The notes under the pieces were generated by a model that was not told where the DNA came from, searched no databases, and was given only the letters and a program-made list of their open reading frames with translations. Shown here piece after piece: positions 18,255-27,839 of a stretch of DNA of 33,732 bases. Origin of the DNA: Betaproteobacteria bacterium RIFCSPLOWO2_12_FULL_62_13 (lineage in GTDB: Bacteria; Pseudomonadota; Gammaproteobacteria; Burkholderiales; SG8-41). Location: NCBI GenBank assembly GCA_001771985.1, contig MERG01000017.1:1-33732 (forward strand). The letters run 5' to 3'. Position numbers and translations under genes: made by a program. Position 1 is the first letter of the stretch; every line of letters starts with the position of its first letter.

Positions 18255-18812
18255 ATGGCTACGTGCAAGAACGACAGCGGTTTTCAGGGCGCCTGCATGA
18301 CGCGCAGGGCCTTCCTGTTCCGCAGCGGCGCTGCGGCGGTGGGAACGGTCGCGCTTCCGAGCCTTGCCGGGTTCGAGGGCAAGGCGCTCGCCGCGCAGGT
18401 GGCGCGCTACCCGAGAATGAAGATCGGCAAGCTGAGCCAACTGGTCAAGGACAAGCCGGTGCTCTTCAACTACCCGGACAAGGGCGCGGGTTCGCAGAGC
18501 CTGCTCGTCAAGCTCGGTGTTCCCGCGGGCGGCGGCATCGGTCCCGAGGGCGACGTGGTCGCCTTCAACTCCCAGTGCACGCACATGGGCGCGCCGATGG
18601 GCGGGAATTACCAGCCCGCGCACCAGGCGCTCGGGCCATGCGCGTTCCATCAGACCACGTTCGACCTCACGCGGCACGGCATGGTTATTGCGGGCCACGC
18701 GACGGAAAGCCTGCCGCAGGTGCTGCTGGAGCTGAAAGGCGATGACATCTACGCGGCGGGAATGCTCGGGCTCATCTACGGCCGCTATGACAACCTGAAG
18801 ACAAAGGCATAG
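18255..18812 (+). CDS. idrB: Rieske [2Fe-2S] small subunit of AioB/IdrB type with Tat signal
   Basis: 'MTRRAFLFRSGAAAVGTVALPSLAGF' Tat signal; Rieske ligands 'CTHMGAPMGG...GPCAFHQTTFDL'; lies directly upstream of the Mo subunit. RBS AAGGAG at 18243. Confidence 0.85.
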   Translation: MATCKNDSGFQGACMTRRAFLFRSGAAAVGTVALPSLAGFEGKALAAQVARYPRMKIGKLSQLVKDKPVLFNYPDKGAGSQSLLVKLGVPAGGGIGPEGDVVAFNSQCTHMGAPMGGNYQPAHQALGPCAFHQTTFDLTRHGMVIAGHATESLPQVLLELKGDDIYAAGMLGLIYGRYDNLKTKA

Positions 18813-18823
18813 GAGGACTAGCG

Positions 18824-21517
18824 ATGGCTGCGAAACATTCAACACCGTTCTATCAGCCGCCGGACAAGGTACCCCTTCCTCCGGCCAATGCCGAGACCTT
18901 CACCACGTGCTGCGACTACTGCGTCGTGGCTTGTGGCTTCAAAGTGTTCCGCTGGCCGGCAGGCAGTCCGGACGGCGGCCCGAAGAAGAACCAGAATGCC
19001 CTCAAGCGGGACTATCCGTTGGGCCCGCTGGCCGCTGGCTGGGTGGGGCCCAACCAGTACACCCAGGCGTTTTTCAACGGCAAGCTCTACAACATCGCCG
19101 TGGTCGCCGACCCGGATGCCAAGGTCGTGAACGTCGGCGGCACCCACAGCATCCGCGGCGGTTGCATCGCGCAGAAGGTGTACAACCCGCAGAAACCGAC
19201 GCAGGACCGGCTGCTCCATCCCATGGTCCGCGTCAACGACATCCTGATGCCGGTGACCTGGGACTTCGCGCTGGACATCGCCGCGGAAGTGTCCAAGCAC
19301 GTGATCGCGCAGCACGGCGAAGAAGCCTGGGCGCTGAAGTACTACAGCTACCAGTTCTTCGAGAACACCTATGCGCTCTCGAAACTCGCGCTGAAGAGCA
19401 TCGGCACGCCGGCGATCGCCGAGCACGACCATCCCTCCAAGGTGGACGCGGCGCCCGGCTGGACGGATATCGGCTACGACATCTTCAGCGCCGCCTACGA
19501 GGATTTCGCGCTGGCGGACTGCATCCTGGTTTCCGGGACCGATCCCTTCGAGACCAAGTCGAACCTGTGGGAGTACTGGTTCCTGAAGGGGATCCGCGAG
19601 AACAAGACCAAGCTCATCATGGTCAATCCGCGCAAGACGAGCGGTTTGGCGTACGCCGAAAAGCACGGCGGCCTGCACATCGACGTCGTGCCCGGCTCGG
19701 ACACGCCGGTTCACATGGCGATCGCCAGGGTGATCCTGGAGAATGGCTGGGAGGACAAGGAGTTCATCAAGAACTGGGTGAACAACTTCTGGGAAACTGA
19801 CTCCGGCTTCGGCCGGGGAACGCGCAACACGCCTTGGCAGTGGCGCACGATCTGGGGCATGTTCCAGGTGAACGGCTTCGACGACTGGAAGAAGTGGCTG
19901 CTCGCGCAGGAGGAGTCCAGGCCCGAAGTGGCGGCGAAAATCGCGGCGATCGATCCGAAGAAGATCTACCAAGCAGCCGAAATGATGGCCAAGCCCAAGC
20001 CGAACGGCGAGCGCGTCAAGACCACGATCTGCATGGAGAAAGGTAACTACTGGTCGAACAACTATCTCAATACCGCCTCCATCGGCAACCTGGGCGTGAT
20101 CCTTGGCTGCGGAGGGAAACCCGGGCAGGTCATCACCCGCTTGGGCGGCCACCAGCGCGGCGGCTCGACGGGCGGCCCGTACCCCGGCATGAAGTCGCCG
20201 TACAAGGTGCCGGGCAGGCGGCGCCTCGAGCTGGACGTGGATCGCTGGTTGGAGTCCGGCCACATGCACTTCGCTTATGTCGTCGGCACGACCTGGATCC
20301 AGTCGATGGCCGGATCTTCGGCGCTGGAAGATGCGTTCAAACGCTACGTGAAGCTCAACCCGCACCAGGTGAGGACCCTCAACAAGCAGGCGATCATCGC
20401 GACGCTGAAGAAGCGTGTGGATGGCGGCGGGCTGGTGGTGGTGAACCAGGACATCTACCTGCGCAACCCAATCGGCAACCAGTACGCCGACATCGTGCTG
20501 CCCGCCGCGACCTGGGGCGAAGAAGACTTCGTCCGGGCGAACGGCGAACGGCGCATGCGACTGTATTCCAAGTTCTACGACGCGCCTGGAGAAGCGCTGC
20601 CCGACTGGAAGATCGTCGCCATGCTCGGGCAAAAGATGGGCTTCGAGGGCTACGACTGGAAGGACGCGAACGAAGTTTTTGAAGAAACTTGCCGGTTCTC
20701 GCGCGGCTCGCGCAAGGACTACAACGCCATCCGCGTGATCGCCCGGCGCAAGGGAATGCGCGCGCACGACTTTCTGCGCGCCTACGGCACGACGGGGTTG
20801 CAGGCGCCGCTGCTGATCGACGGCGACGCGATCATCGAGACCAAGCGGCTGCACGACTACAACCGCAAGGACATCCCGGAAACAGGCCCGGAAGGCGCGA
20901 CCATGCACAACAAGCGCTTGCTCGCGTTCAACACCCAGACGGGCAAGCTCAACTTGCTGAAGACACCGTGGAAGTACTGGTCGGACTTCTACGCGTTCAT
21001 GCAGCCCAAGGGCGACGAGCTGTGGGTCACCAACGGGCGCATCAACGAGATCTGGGAATCCGGTTTCGACGACTACGCGCGGCGGCCGTACACGCAGCAG
21101 CGCTGGCCGGTGAACTTCGTCGAGATCCACCCCGAGGACGCCCGGGCGCGAGGCATCGAGTCGGGCGACTGGGTGGTCGTCGAATCCGACCGGGTGCCGG
21201 TGCAGACGGACCTCAACCTGGGCGTGAAGGACGGCGAGATGTGGTTCGACGGTCTGATGAAACGCGGCCACATCAAGCTCGCCTCCGGGCAGTTCTCGGC
21301 GGTGGCGATCGTGACCCCGGCGATCAAGAAGGGCGTCGCCTTCACGAACTTCCTGCACGAGAATTCTCCGGCCAACGCCATTACGCCGAGGGTTCCGGAC
21401 CCGATCAGCCAGAACTACCGCTTCAAGCTCGCGCACGCGACCATCATGAAGATCGGCGAATCGGGGTACAAGCGAAGCTTCGCCCAGATGAGCTTCAAGA
21501 GGAGAGACATCGCCTGA
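18824..21517 (+). CDS. idrA: Molybdopterin oxidoreductase large subunit, AioA/IdrA clade (putative iodate reductase-like)
   Basis: 897 aa; CxxCxxxC 'TTCCDYCVVACGFKVFRWPAG' as in AioA/IdrA [3Fe-4S] proteins; DMSO reductase family features ('GNLGVILGCGGKPGQVITRLGGHQRGGS', 'NQYADIVLPAATWGEEDFVRANGERRMRL'). idr rather than aio assignment rests on the two adjacent di-heme peroxidases. Confidence 0.8.
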   Translation: MAAKHSTPFYQPPDKVPLPPANAETFTTCCDYCVVACGFKVFRWPAGSPDGGPKKNQNALKRDYPLGPLAAGWVGPNQYTQAFFNGKLYNIAVVADPDAKVVNVGGTHSIRGGCIAQKVYNPQKPTQDRLLHPMVRVNDILMPVTWDFALDIAAEVSKHVIAQHGEEAWALKYYSYQFFENTYALSKLALKSIGTPAIAEHDHPSKVDAAPGWTDIGYDIFSAAYEDFALADCILVSGTDPFETKSNLWEYWFLKGIRENKTKLIMVNPRKTSGLAYAEKHGGLHIDVVPGSDTPVHMAIARVILENGWEDKEFIKNWVNNFWETDSGFGRGTRNTPWQWRTIWGMFQVNGFDDWKKWLLAQEESRPEVAAKIAAIDPKKIYQAAEMMAKPKPNGERVKTTICMEKGNYWSNNYLNTASIGNLGVILGCGGKPGQVITRLGGHQRGGSTGGPYPGMKSPYKVPGRRRLELDVDRWLESGHMHFAYVVGTTWIQSMAGSSALEDAFKRYVKLNPHQVRTLNKQAIIATLKKRVDGGGLVVVNQDIYLRNPIGNQYADIVLPAATWGEEDFVRANGERRMRLYSKFYDAPGEALPDWKIVAMLGQKMGFEGYDWKDANEVFEETCRFSRGSRKDYNAIRVIARRKGMRAHDFLRAYGTTGLQAPLLIDGDAIIETKRLHDYNRKDIPETGPEGATMHNKRLLAFNTQTGKLNLLKTPWKYWSDFYAFMQPKGDELWVTNGRINEIWESGFDDYARRPYTQQRWPVNFVEIHPEDARARGIESGDWVVVESDRVPVQTDLNLGVKDGEMWFDGLMKRGHIKLASGQFSAVAIVTPAIKKGVAFTNFLHENSPANAITPRVPDPISQNYRFKLAHATIMKIGESGYKRSFAQMSFKRRDIA

Positions 21518-21548
21518 GCCGTCGGGCGAGTGTGTCCGGGCAAGCCTC

Positions 21549-23744
21549 GTGAAGCGGGCCATGTCGCTTTCCCACGCAAGCGTTCAATCCGGGGTGCTTG
21601 GCGCAACGGACGCAGCCGGCCCCGGCGCCCGGGCCCGGGTCGTCGAGGCGCTTCGCGGCGCGCTCGCGAGCGACAGCGCAGTGACGCGGTGCTCGGCCGT
21701 GAGGGCGCTGGAAAGGCTGGATTGCCGCGACGGGAGACCGGCGCAAGAGCTCATCGGGCTGCTGCGCGACCCGGATCCCGACGTCCGGGCGGACGCCGCC
21801 GCCGCGCTCGGGCGCATGCGGGTTGCGGAAGCGACCGGGGCGCTGATCGAAAACCTCGAGCGCGATCCGGAAGGCGAGGTGCGCAGCGAAGCAGCCAAAG
21901 CGCTCGGCCGGATCGGCTCGCGCACCGCCGTCGAGCCGTTGATCAGCTGCTTCAAGGCGAAGGGCTATCCCGAGCTCGACCACTTTGCGGGGAACATCGG
22001 GTTTGGACCCTGGTGGGAAGTCCAGCGCCAGGCGCTCGCCGCGCTCGGCGAGATCGGCGATGAGCGGGCCGCTCAGCCCGTGATCGAGGCGCTCGCCGAC
22101 GACGACTCCGAGGACCTGCAGGAAACCGCTTTCAGGGTGCTGGCCCGGCTGAACGGCACGCAGGCGAAGGCGCTGCTGATCGGGCAGTTGAAAACGGGCA
22201 ACCGGCAGGCGCGGCGGCGCGCCGCGAGGTTCCTTGCGGCGTTGTCCGAGCTGCGCGGGGTGCGCGCCGGCTTTCCCCCCGAATTCATTCCGCCGTTGCT
22301 CGATGCACTGCTCGACCCGGAGGCAGCGGTGCGAATCGAGGCGGCCCGCGCACTGGCGGCAAGCGGCGAGCCGACGGCGCTGGTGCCGCTCACTCTGTTA
22401 CTCGGCGACCCGGAGGCTGAGGTGCGCAGGGAAGTTGTCTCGCTGCTCGCTGCAATGCGCGACGAACGCGTGCTCAAGCGGCTCCATGCGCTGCTGGGCG
22501 AACCGGATCCGGCATTGAAGCGCAGCGTCGCACGCGTGCTCGGAGACATCGGCGATGCGCGTTCGGCCGCTCCGTTGAGCGCGCTGCTCGAAACCGGGGA
22601 CGCGGACCTGCTCTACGAGATCGTCTGCGCGCTCGGAAAGATCGCTCGCCCGGGTGCGGAAGAAAAACTTGCCGTAATCCTGGCGGACGCAAAGGCGCAT
22701 CACCCGGTTCGCGTCCAGGCAGCCCGGGCGCTCGGTCGCATGCGCGGGAAGGGCGGCCCCGAGCGGCTCGCGCGCTGCGTTTTCGACGCGGATGAACGGG
22801 TCGCGCATGCGGCGCTCTGTGCGCTCGCCGAAATGGATCCCGAAGGCGCGCCCGCGAGGCTTGCGGATCTGCTCGAAGCGACTGCACCCGCGCAGGATTC
22901 GAGCGGGGCAAGCGTTCCGCCGCGAACCGAGGTCCCGCGCGAACTGCAGGACATGGTCGCCGGCCAGAGCGCCCGGACGTCGACCCTCGCTGCCATTTTT
23001 TTCGCACGCAGCGAGGGCGCCGCGCAACCTGGCGCGGCCTCACCCGAGCCGCGGCCGGCGTTTGCAAACGGGGCGCGCGTTCTGGCGGTGCGGCTGCTGG
23101 GCGAATGCGCGAGCCCTGGGGCGCGGGCGATCGAGGCTTTGGAGAAGGCGTGCCGGTCGAGCGACGGCGCGCTGCGCAGGGAGGCGCTGCTCGCCCTCGG
23201 GCGCATCGGCGGTCGGCAGGGGCTTGGCGCACTGCTCTCTGGGCTCGAGGACGAGGCACGCGAAGTGAGGCTCGCGGCGCTCGAGGGGCTCTGCGGCCTG
23301 CACGACGTGCCCGACATCGCCGGGCGGCTCGCCGCGCTGTGCGAGGACGCCGACCCGGACGTGCGCGCTCGGGCGGTTGAGGCGCTTGCGGCGGCCGGGG
23401 GACCCGAGGCGGCGCCGCGCCTGGCGCGCGCCCTGGAGGACGAGCGCATGGAGGTGTGTCGCGCGGCGCTCAACGCCCTGACCGGCGAGACCTACACGCC
23501 GGAATGCCGAGCAGCGGTCGTGAACCTGATGTTCCGGTTCTCAGGCGAGCTGCGCTTTGAAGCGGCTGCGACCCTGAGGCGGCTGAACGATTTCGCGCCG
23601 GCTCTGTGGTTGCTCGCTACCCTCGACGACGCCGGGAAGGAAGAGGTGCACTGGATCTGCATCGACGCCTTGGCCGAGATGCATGCTGCCACGTCCACGA
23701 TGGCCTCTGGCGTCGCGCGGGCGGTGACGGAGGGCGGACGATGA
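21549..23744 (+). CDS. HEAT-repeat (PBS-lyase HEAT-like) protein
   Basis: Many repeats such as 'LLRDPDPDVRADAAAALGRM', 'LLGDPEAEVRREVVSLLAAM', 'LCEDADPDVRARAVEALAAAGG'. ATGA overlap with the next gene; alternative ATG at 21561. Confidence 0.9.
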   Translation: MKRAMSLSHASVQSGVLGATDAAGPGARARVVEALRGALASDSAVTRCSAVRALERLDCRDGRPAQELIGLLRDPDPDVRADAAAALGRMRVAEATGALIENLERDPEGEVRSEAAKALGRIGSRTAVEPLISCFKAKGYPELDHFAGNIGFGPWWEVQRQALAALGEIGDERAAQPVIEALADDDSEDLQETAFRVLARLNGTQAKALLIGQLKTGNRQARRRAARFLAALSELRGVRAGFPPEFIPPLLDALLDPEAAVRIEAARALAASGEPTALVPLTLLLGDPEAEVRREVVSLLAAMRDERVLKRLHALLGEPDPALKRSVARVLGDIGDARSAAPLSALLETGDADLLYEIVCALGKIARPGAEEKLAVILADAKAHHPVRVQAARALGRMRGKGGPERLARCVFDADERVAHAALCALAEMDPEGAPARLADLLEATAPAQDSSGASVPPRTEVPRELQDMVAGQSARTSTLAAIFFARSEGAAQPGAASPEPRPAFANGARVLAVRLLGECASPGARAIEALEKACRSSDGALRREALLALGRIGGRQGLGALLSGLEDEAREVRLAALEGLCGLHDVPDIAGRLAALCEDADPDVRARAVEALAAAGGPEAAPRLARALEDERMEVCRAALNALTGETYTPECRAAVVNLMFRFSGELRFEAAATLRRLNDFAPALWLLATLDDAGKEEVHWICIDALAEMHAATSTMASGVARAVTEGGR

Positions 23745-25888
23745 TCCGGATGCTCAGCCGCTTTGTCAGACCGCGCGCCGGGCTCGCCGCCCTGCTCCTC
23801 ATGGTGCTCGCTGTGTCCACCACGTACGCGCTCGAGCCCAACGAGTACCGCCAGGTCCTCGACCTCGATTCGAGGAAGCTCATCTGGTTTCTCGCGCAGG
23901 TCAAGCTCTTTTTCGCCGCGTTCGTGCTCGGCGTGCCGCTGTTTGCCGTCACCATTGAGTTCGTGGGCTGGCGCACGAATGACCGGAAGTACGACAAGCT
24001 CGCCTACGAGTTCACGAGCCTGCTGAGCGTCGCCTACGCGACCACCGCTGCGCTTGGCGGCCTGCTCGCTTTTGCGCTGTTCGCGCTGTACCCCACCTTC
24101 ATGGGCTACATGACGGGCGTCTTCCGGGACGTGATGTTCCTCTATGCGCTGCTCTTCTTCGCCGAGACCTTCACGCTGTACTTCTACTACTACGGCTGGA
24201 ACTGGCTCGCGAGCCGGGAGCCGTTCAGCAGGAACGTCCAGTGGGTCTTCAAGGGCCTCGGCATCGCGGTCCTCATCCTGACCGCCGTGTTCTTCCTCGG
24301 CGGCTTCGGCCCGAAGATGCGCGGGGATACGCGCGCGTTCATGGCCCTGCTCTACCTGCTTCCGGTAGGGGCGGGGCTCCTTATCATCCGCGACTGGAAA
24401 GGCGTGCACATTTTCATCGGCATCCTGCTCAACGTCGCCGGCACCGCGATCATGCAGGTCGCCAACAGCTGGGCCGGCTTCATGATGAGCCCCGCGGGCG
24501 TCGACAAGGAGGGCGTGCCGACCGGCACCGTGTGGCAGGCGTTCGAGAACGTGCTCGCGACGCCGGTGGCGATCCACCGCATGCTCGGCAACATGGCCTT
24601 CGGCGGGCTGGTCGCCGGGGCCTACGCGGCGGTGAAATTCATCGGCGCGCGAAGCGAGGACGAGAAGGCGCACTACGACTGGATGGGCTACGTCGCCAAC
24701 TTCGTCGCCATCAGCGCGCTCATTCCGCTGCCGTTCGCCGGTTACTACCTCGGCCGCGAGGTCTACTCGACGAGCGCGGTCATGGGCAACAACATGATGG
24801 GTGGAGACTTCTCCTGGACCTTCATCATTCAGGCGATCCTCGTAGGGTCGCTCTTTGTCATCAGCAACTACTACCTGTGGACGGGGATGACGCGCATCCC
24901 GGGCGCCGAGCGTTACTACGGCTACATCAAATACATCCTCGCCGCGCTAATCGTGTCGTTCGCCATCTGGCTCACGCCGCACAACCTGCCGCTCACCGGC
25001 ACCGAGGTCGGCCAGATGGGCGGAAGCCAGTATCACCCGACGCTGAAGTTCATGGGGCTGATGCCGGCGAAGAATGCGGTCATCAACCTGATCATCCTGT
25101 CGACCTTCTTCAGCTTCCTGCTCTATCGCCGGGGCAACAAGACCGATGCGGTCGCGATCAGCGCGCAGGGTTGGATGCCGAAGATCGTGATCGCGCTCGC
25201 GGGGCTTGTGGCCGTCTATCTCTCCGGCCAGTACGTGGCGGCGCTGTTCACGATGAAGCCGGCGGAGCTCGATCTTCCCGCCGACCGCGCGCCCTACTTC
25301 CACACTGTCGGTTATCTGCTGCTTGCGCACTGCGCCGCGGCCCTCGTCGCGGTGGCGCTGGCGCTGAAGGACCGGGGCAAGCTTGCGCAGAACTTGTACA
25401 TGGGGGTCACGGCGTTCAACGTGGTCATCTTCCTGGGAGTGTACGGTTTCGTGGTGATGGAGCAGGCCTCGCCGTTCCTTCGCAACATCGCGGTGAGCCA
25501 GTTCCTGCAAATCATCGCCTGTCTCGTGCTGGTCACGGCGATCGACGTGTTCCTGTTCCGCGGGGCGAAGGAGATCGGCAGGCTCCAGTGGGGCAAGATC
25601 CCGCTGCGCAGCCAGTACGCGCTGCTGCTCCTCACCTTCGTCATCACCATGAACATGGGGTTGATGGGCTTCATCCGCTCCGGGTTGCGCGGCGACTGGC
25701 ACATCTTCGGCGTGATGCGCGACACTTCGCAGTGGTCCTACACGCCGAGCAACTTCACCATGACGCAGATGGTGAGCCTGTCGGTGCTCGTGTTCATGGT
25801 GAGCATCGCGTTCATGTTCTGGCTCGGCGGCATCGCCGGCAAGCAGAAGGCCGCCCCGGGCGCAGCGCAGGAAGCGGCCGATGTCTAG
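23741..25888 (+). CDS. CydA-like (cytochrome bd subunit I-like) membrane protein, copy 1
   Basis: Polytopic; 'LAQVKLFFAAFVLGVPLFAVTIEFVGW' aligns with CydA helix I; 'VQVANSWAGFMMSPAGV'-type and 'IHRMLGNMAFGGLVAGAYAAVKF' segments match CydA. Confidence 0.85.
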   Translation: MIRMLSRFVRPRAGLAALLLMVLAVSTTYALEPNEYRQVLDLDSRKLIWFLAQVKLFFAAFVLGVPLFAVTIEFVGWRTNDRKYDKLAYEFTSLLSVAYATTAALGGLLAFALFALYPTFMGYMTGVFRDVMFLYALLFFAETFTLYFYYYGWNWLASREPFSRNVQWVFKGLGIAVLILTAVFFLGGFGPKMRGDTRAFMALLYLLPVGAGLLIIRDWKGVHIFIGILLNVAGTAIMQVANSWAGFMMSPAGVDKEGVPTGTVWQAFENVLATPVAIHRMLGNMAFGGLVAGAYAAVKFIGARSEDEKAHYDWMGYVANFVAISALIPLPFAGYYLGREVYSTSAVMGNNMMGGDFSWTFIIQAILVGSLFVISNYYLWTGMTRIPGAERYYGYIKYILAALIVSFAIWLTPHNLPLTGTEVGQMGGSQYHPTLKFMGLMPAKNAVINLIILSTFFSFLLYRRGNKTDAVAISAQGWMPKIVIALAGLVAVYLSGQYVAALFTMKPAELDLPADRAPYFHTVGYLLLAHCAAALVAVALALKDRGKLAQNLYMGVTAFNVVIFLGVYGFVVMEQASPFLRNIAVSQFLQIIACLVLVTAIDVFLFRGAKEIGRLQWGKIPLRSQYALLLLTFVITMNMGLMGFIRSGLRGDWHIFGVMRDTSQWSYTPSNFTMTQMVSLSVLVFMVSIAFMFWLGGIAGKQKAAPGAAQEAADV

Positions 25889-26858
25889 CGCGATCGCCAA
25901 GGTCTTCGGCTTCCTGCTTCTCGTGCTCGGCACGTTCCTGTGGATCGGGCAGGCGGTCACCGCGCTCACCGGCGGCGAGAAGGCGGCCGCGGGCGCGGGC
26001 GCGGTGGAAATCACTCCGGAAGGCGGCGAGACGATCTTTTGGGGTAGGGGCCGCTGCTTCACCTGCCACAGCATGGGCGACCGGGGCAGCGCCGTGCGCG
26101 GCCCCAACCAGGGCGTGTTCGGCGACAAGTTCCCGCTGCCGATCGGTGCGCGCGCCGCCGAGCGCGCGAAGGAGCGCTCGCAGAAGACGGGCCAGGCGTA
26201 CACGGCGACAGACTACCTGGTCGAGAGCCTCGCCGAGCCGGGCGCGTACGTGGTCGAGGGCTACAAGAACGAAATGGCCATCGTCTATGCCCCGCCGATC
26301 GCGCTCAGCGTGAAGGAGGTCAAGGCGGTGATCAGCTACCTGCAGAGCCAGGGCGGAGAACTCGACCTCGAGGCGCTCGAAAAGCCGAGCGAGGTCGCGA
26401 AAAAATTCTTCGCCAAGATGGCCGCGGCGCAGGCGGCAGGCGGCGGCGATCCGAGCGCGGGCGAGCAGGTGTACGCCGACAACTGCGCAAGCTGCCACGC
26501 CATCAGGGGCAAGGGCGGCAAGACCGGCCCGGAGCTCTCGGCGATCGCAGCCAAGGGCGTCCGGTTCATCGAGGAATCGATCCTGCGGCCGGCGAAGTCC
26601 ATCACGCCGGGCTTCGAGACCTACTCGGTCATCGAAAAGGACGGGCGCAAGACGGTCGGACTGAAGACCAGGGACGGCGCGACCGAAGTCGAGATCACCA
26701 AAGCGACCGGCGAGAAAGTGACCATTGCCAAGGCCGACATCAAGGAAATCGAGCAGGACAAGGACGCGAGCGTGATGCCGGACAACCTGAACGAGGCGAT
26801 GACCGTGAAGGACCTGCAGGACGTGCTCGCCTACATGATGCTGCAAAAGAGCCAATGA
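25881..26858 (+). CDS. Membrane-anchored di-heme cytochrome c
   Basis: N-terminal TM; CFTCH and CASCH; 'GEQVYADNCASCHAIRGKGGKTGPELSAIAAKG'. Confidence 0.9.
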   Translation: MSSAIAKVFGFLLLVLGTFLWIGQAVTALTGGEKAAAGAGAVEITPEGGETIFWGRGRCFTCHSMGDRGSAVRGPNQGVFGDKFPLPIGARAAERAKERSQKTGQAYTATDYLVESLAEPGAYVVEGYKNEMAIVYAPPIALSVKEVKAVISYLQSQGGELDLEALEKPSEVAKKFFAKMAAAQAAGGGDPSAGEQVYADNCASCHAIRGKGGKTGPELSAIAAKGVRFIEESILRPAKSITPGFETYSVIEKDGRKTVGLKTRDGATEVEITKATGEKVTIAKADIKEIEQDKDASVMPDNLNEAMTVKDLQDVLAYMMLQKSQ

Positions 26859-27838
26859 GCGGAGGCGGCGGCGTGCTGAGGCGGAGGATCAACCGGTTCT
26901 GGACGACGGTGGCGGCGCTCGCCGTCATCTACGCGCTCGTGAGGTGGGGCATACCGGTGGCCTCGCGGCAGATCACCGGCATGCCCTTCCCGCTCCCGGT
27001 GCCGGGCGCGCTGGTGTTCATCTACATGACGCTGGCGGTGGTCGCGCTCGCTATCCTCGTGACGTTTTCCGACGAGCATCTGGACGAGTTCGTGCGGCCA
27101 GTGAAGGCGTTCCTGCGCGGTGAGCACGGCAGGCTGCCGCGGACGGTGGTGCTCGTCGCCGTTCCCCTGCTCGTGGGCTGGCAGGTCTGGGGCGTCACGG
27201 CGCCCGAGGTCGCGGTGCCGGCCGCGCTGCGCATCCAGCATCCGTCGTCTAACTTCCCGAAGAGCTTCGAGACGCTCAAGAACCCGCTCGCCAACCCGAG
27301 CGACGCCGACGTCCAGGCGTTCGTCGAGCAAGCGAAGGCGAACGCGGTGGCGTTCATTCCGCAGGTCGCGGCCGACGTGAAGCGCTGGCGCGAAGCGAAC
27401 GCGGACAAGCATCCGCTTGACTTCATTCCGACCGCGCCGATGAAGAAGTTCGTCGCGGCGCTGAAGGCGGGCGCGGTGGATCCGCAGACGGGCAGGGCGG
27501 CGCTCGTCGAGAAGTACCTATTCGAAGGTCGCGCGCTCTATGCGATGAACTGCCGGGCCTGCCACGGCGACAGCACGGGCGGCGACGGTCCGATGGCAGA
27601 CGGCTTCAAGCTGCGCCCGATCAACTTCACCGATAGCGGCACCATCGAAACCATCGTTGAGGGCTACACCTTCTGGCGCGTGACGAACGGCGGCCCGGGG
27701 TTGCCCACCGAGGCGACGCCATGGGACTCGGCGATGCCGGAGTGGAAGCTGAGCCTCACGGAAGGGGAACGCTGGAAGATCATCCTGGCGGAGTACGACC
27801 TGGCGCAGAAGACGCCGCGCATTCCGGAGCAGCACTGA
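26855..27838 (+). CDS. Membrane-anchored mono-heme cytochrome c
   Basis: Two N-terminal TM segments; 'YLFEGRALYAMNCRACHGDSTGGDGPMADGF'. ATGA overlap with previous gene. Confidence 0.9.
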   Translation: MSGGGGVLRRRINRFWTTVAALAVIYALVRWGIPVASRQITGMPFPLPVPGALVFIYMTLAVVALAILVTFSDEHLDEFVRPVKAFLRGEHGRLPRTVVLVAVPLLVGWQVWGVTAPEVAVPAALRIQHPSSNFPKSFETLKNPLANPSDADVQAFVEQAKANAVAFIPQVAADVKRWREANADKHPLDFIPTAPMKKFVAALKAGAVDPQTGRAALVEKYLFEGRALYAMNCRACHGDSTGGDGPMADGFKLRPINFTDSGTIETIVEGYTFWRVTNGGPGLPTEATPWDSAMPEWKLSLTEGERWKIILAEYDLAQKTPRIPEQH

Positions 27839-27839
27839 C

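Noticed and set aside
18824-21517. Annotation as a plain arsenite oxidase (aioA)
   Set aside because: Sequence clade fits, but the two adjacent di-heme peroxidases and absence of aioXSR-type genes favour an idr-like assignment. Not excluded without a phylogeny.
18839-21562. 907-aa antisense ORF covering the whole Mo subunit gene
   Set aside because: Mirror of a GC-rich coding strand; product is low-complexity (R/H/V/L/D rich) with no recognizable domain, while the + strand has clear motifs.
24241-26313. 690-aa alternate-frame + ORF
   Set aside because: Arg/Gly/His-rich translation overlapping CydA-like and cytochrome genes; typical GC-rich artefact. The same holds for 30966..32615 and 10709..12067.
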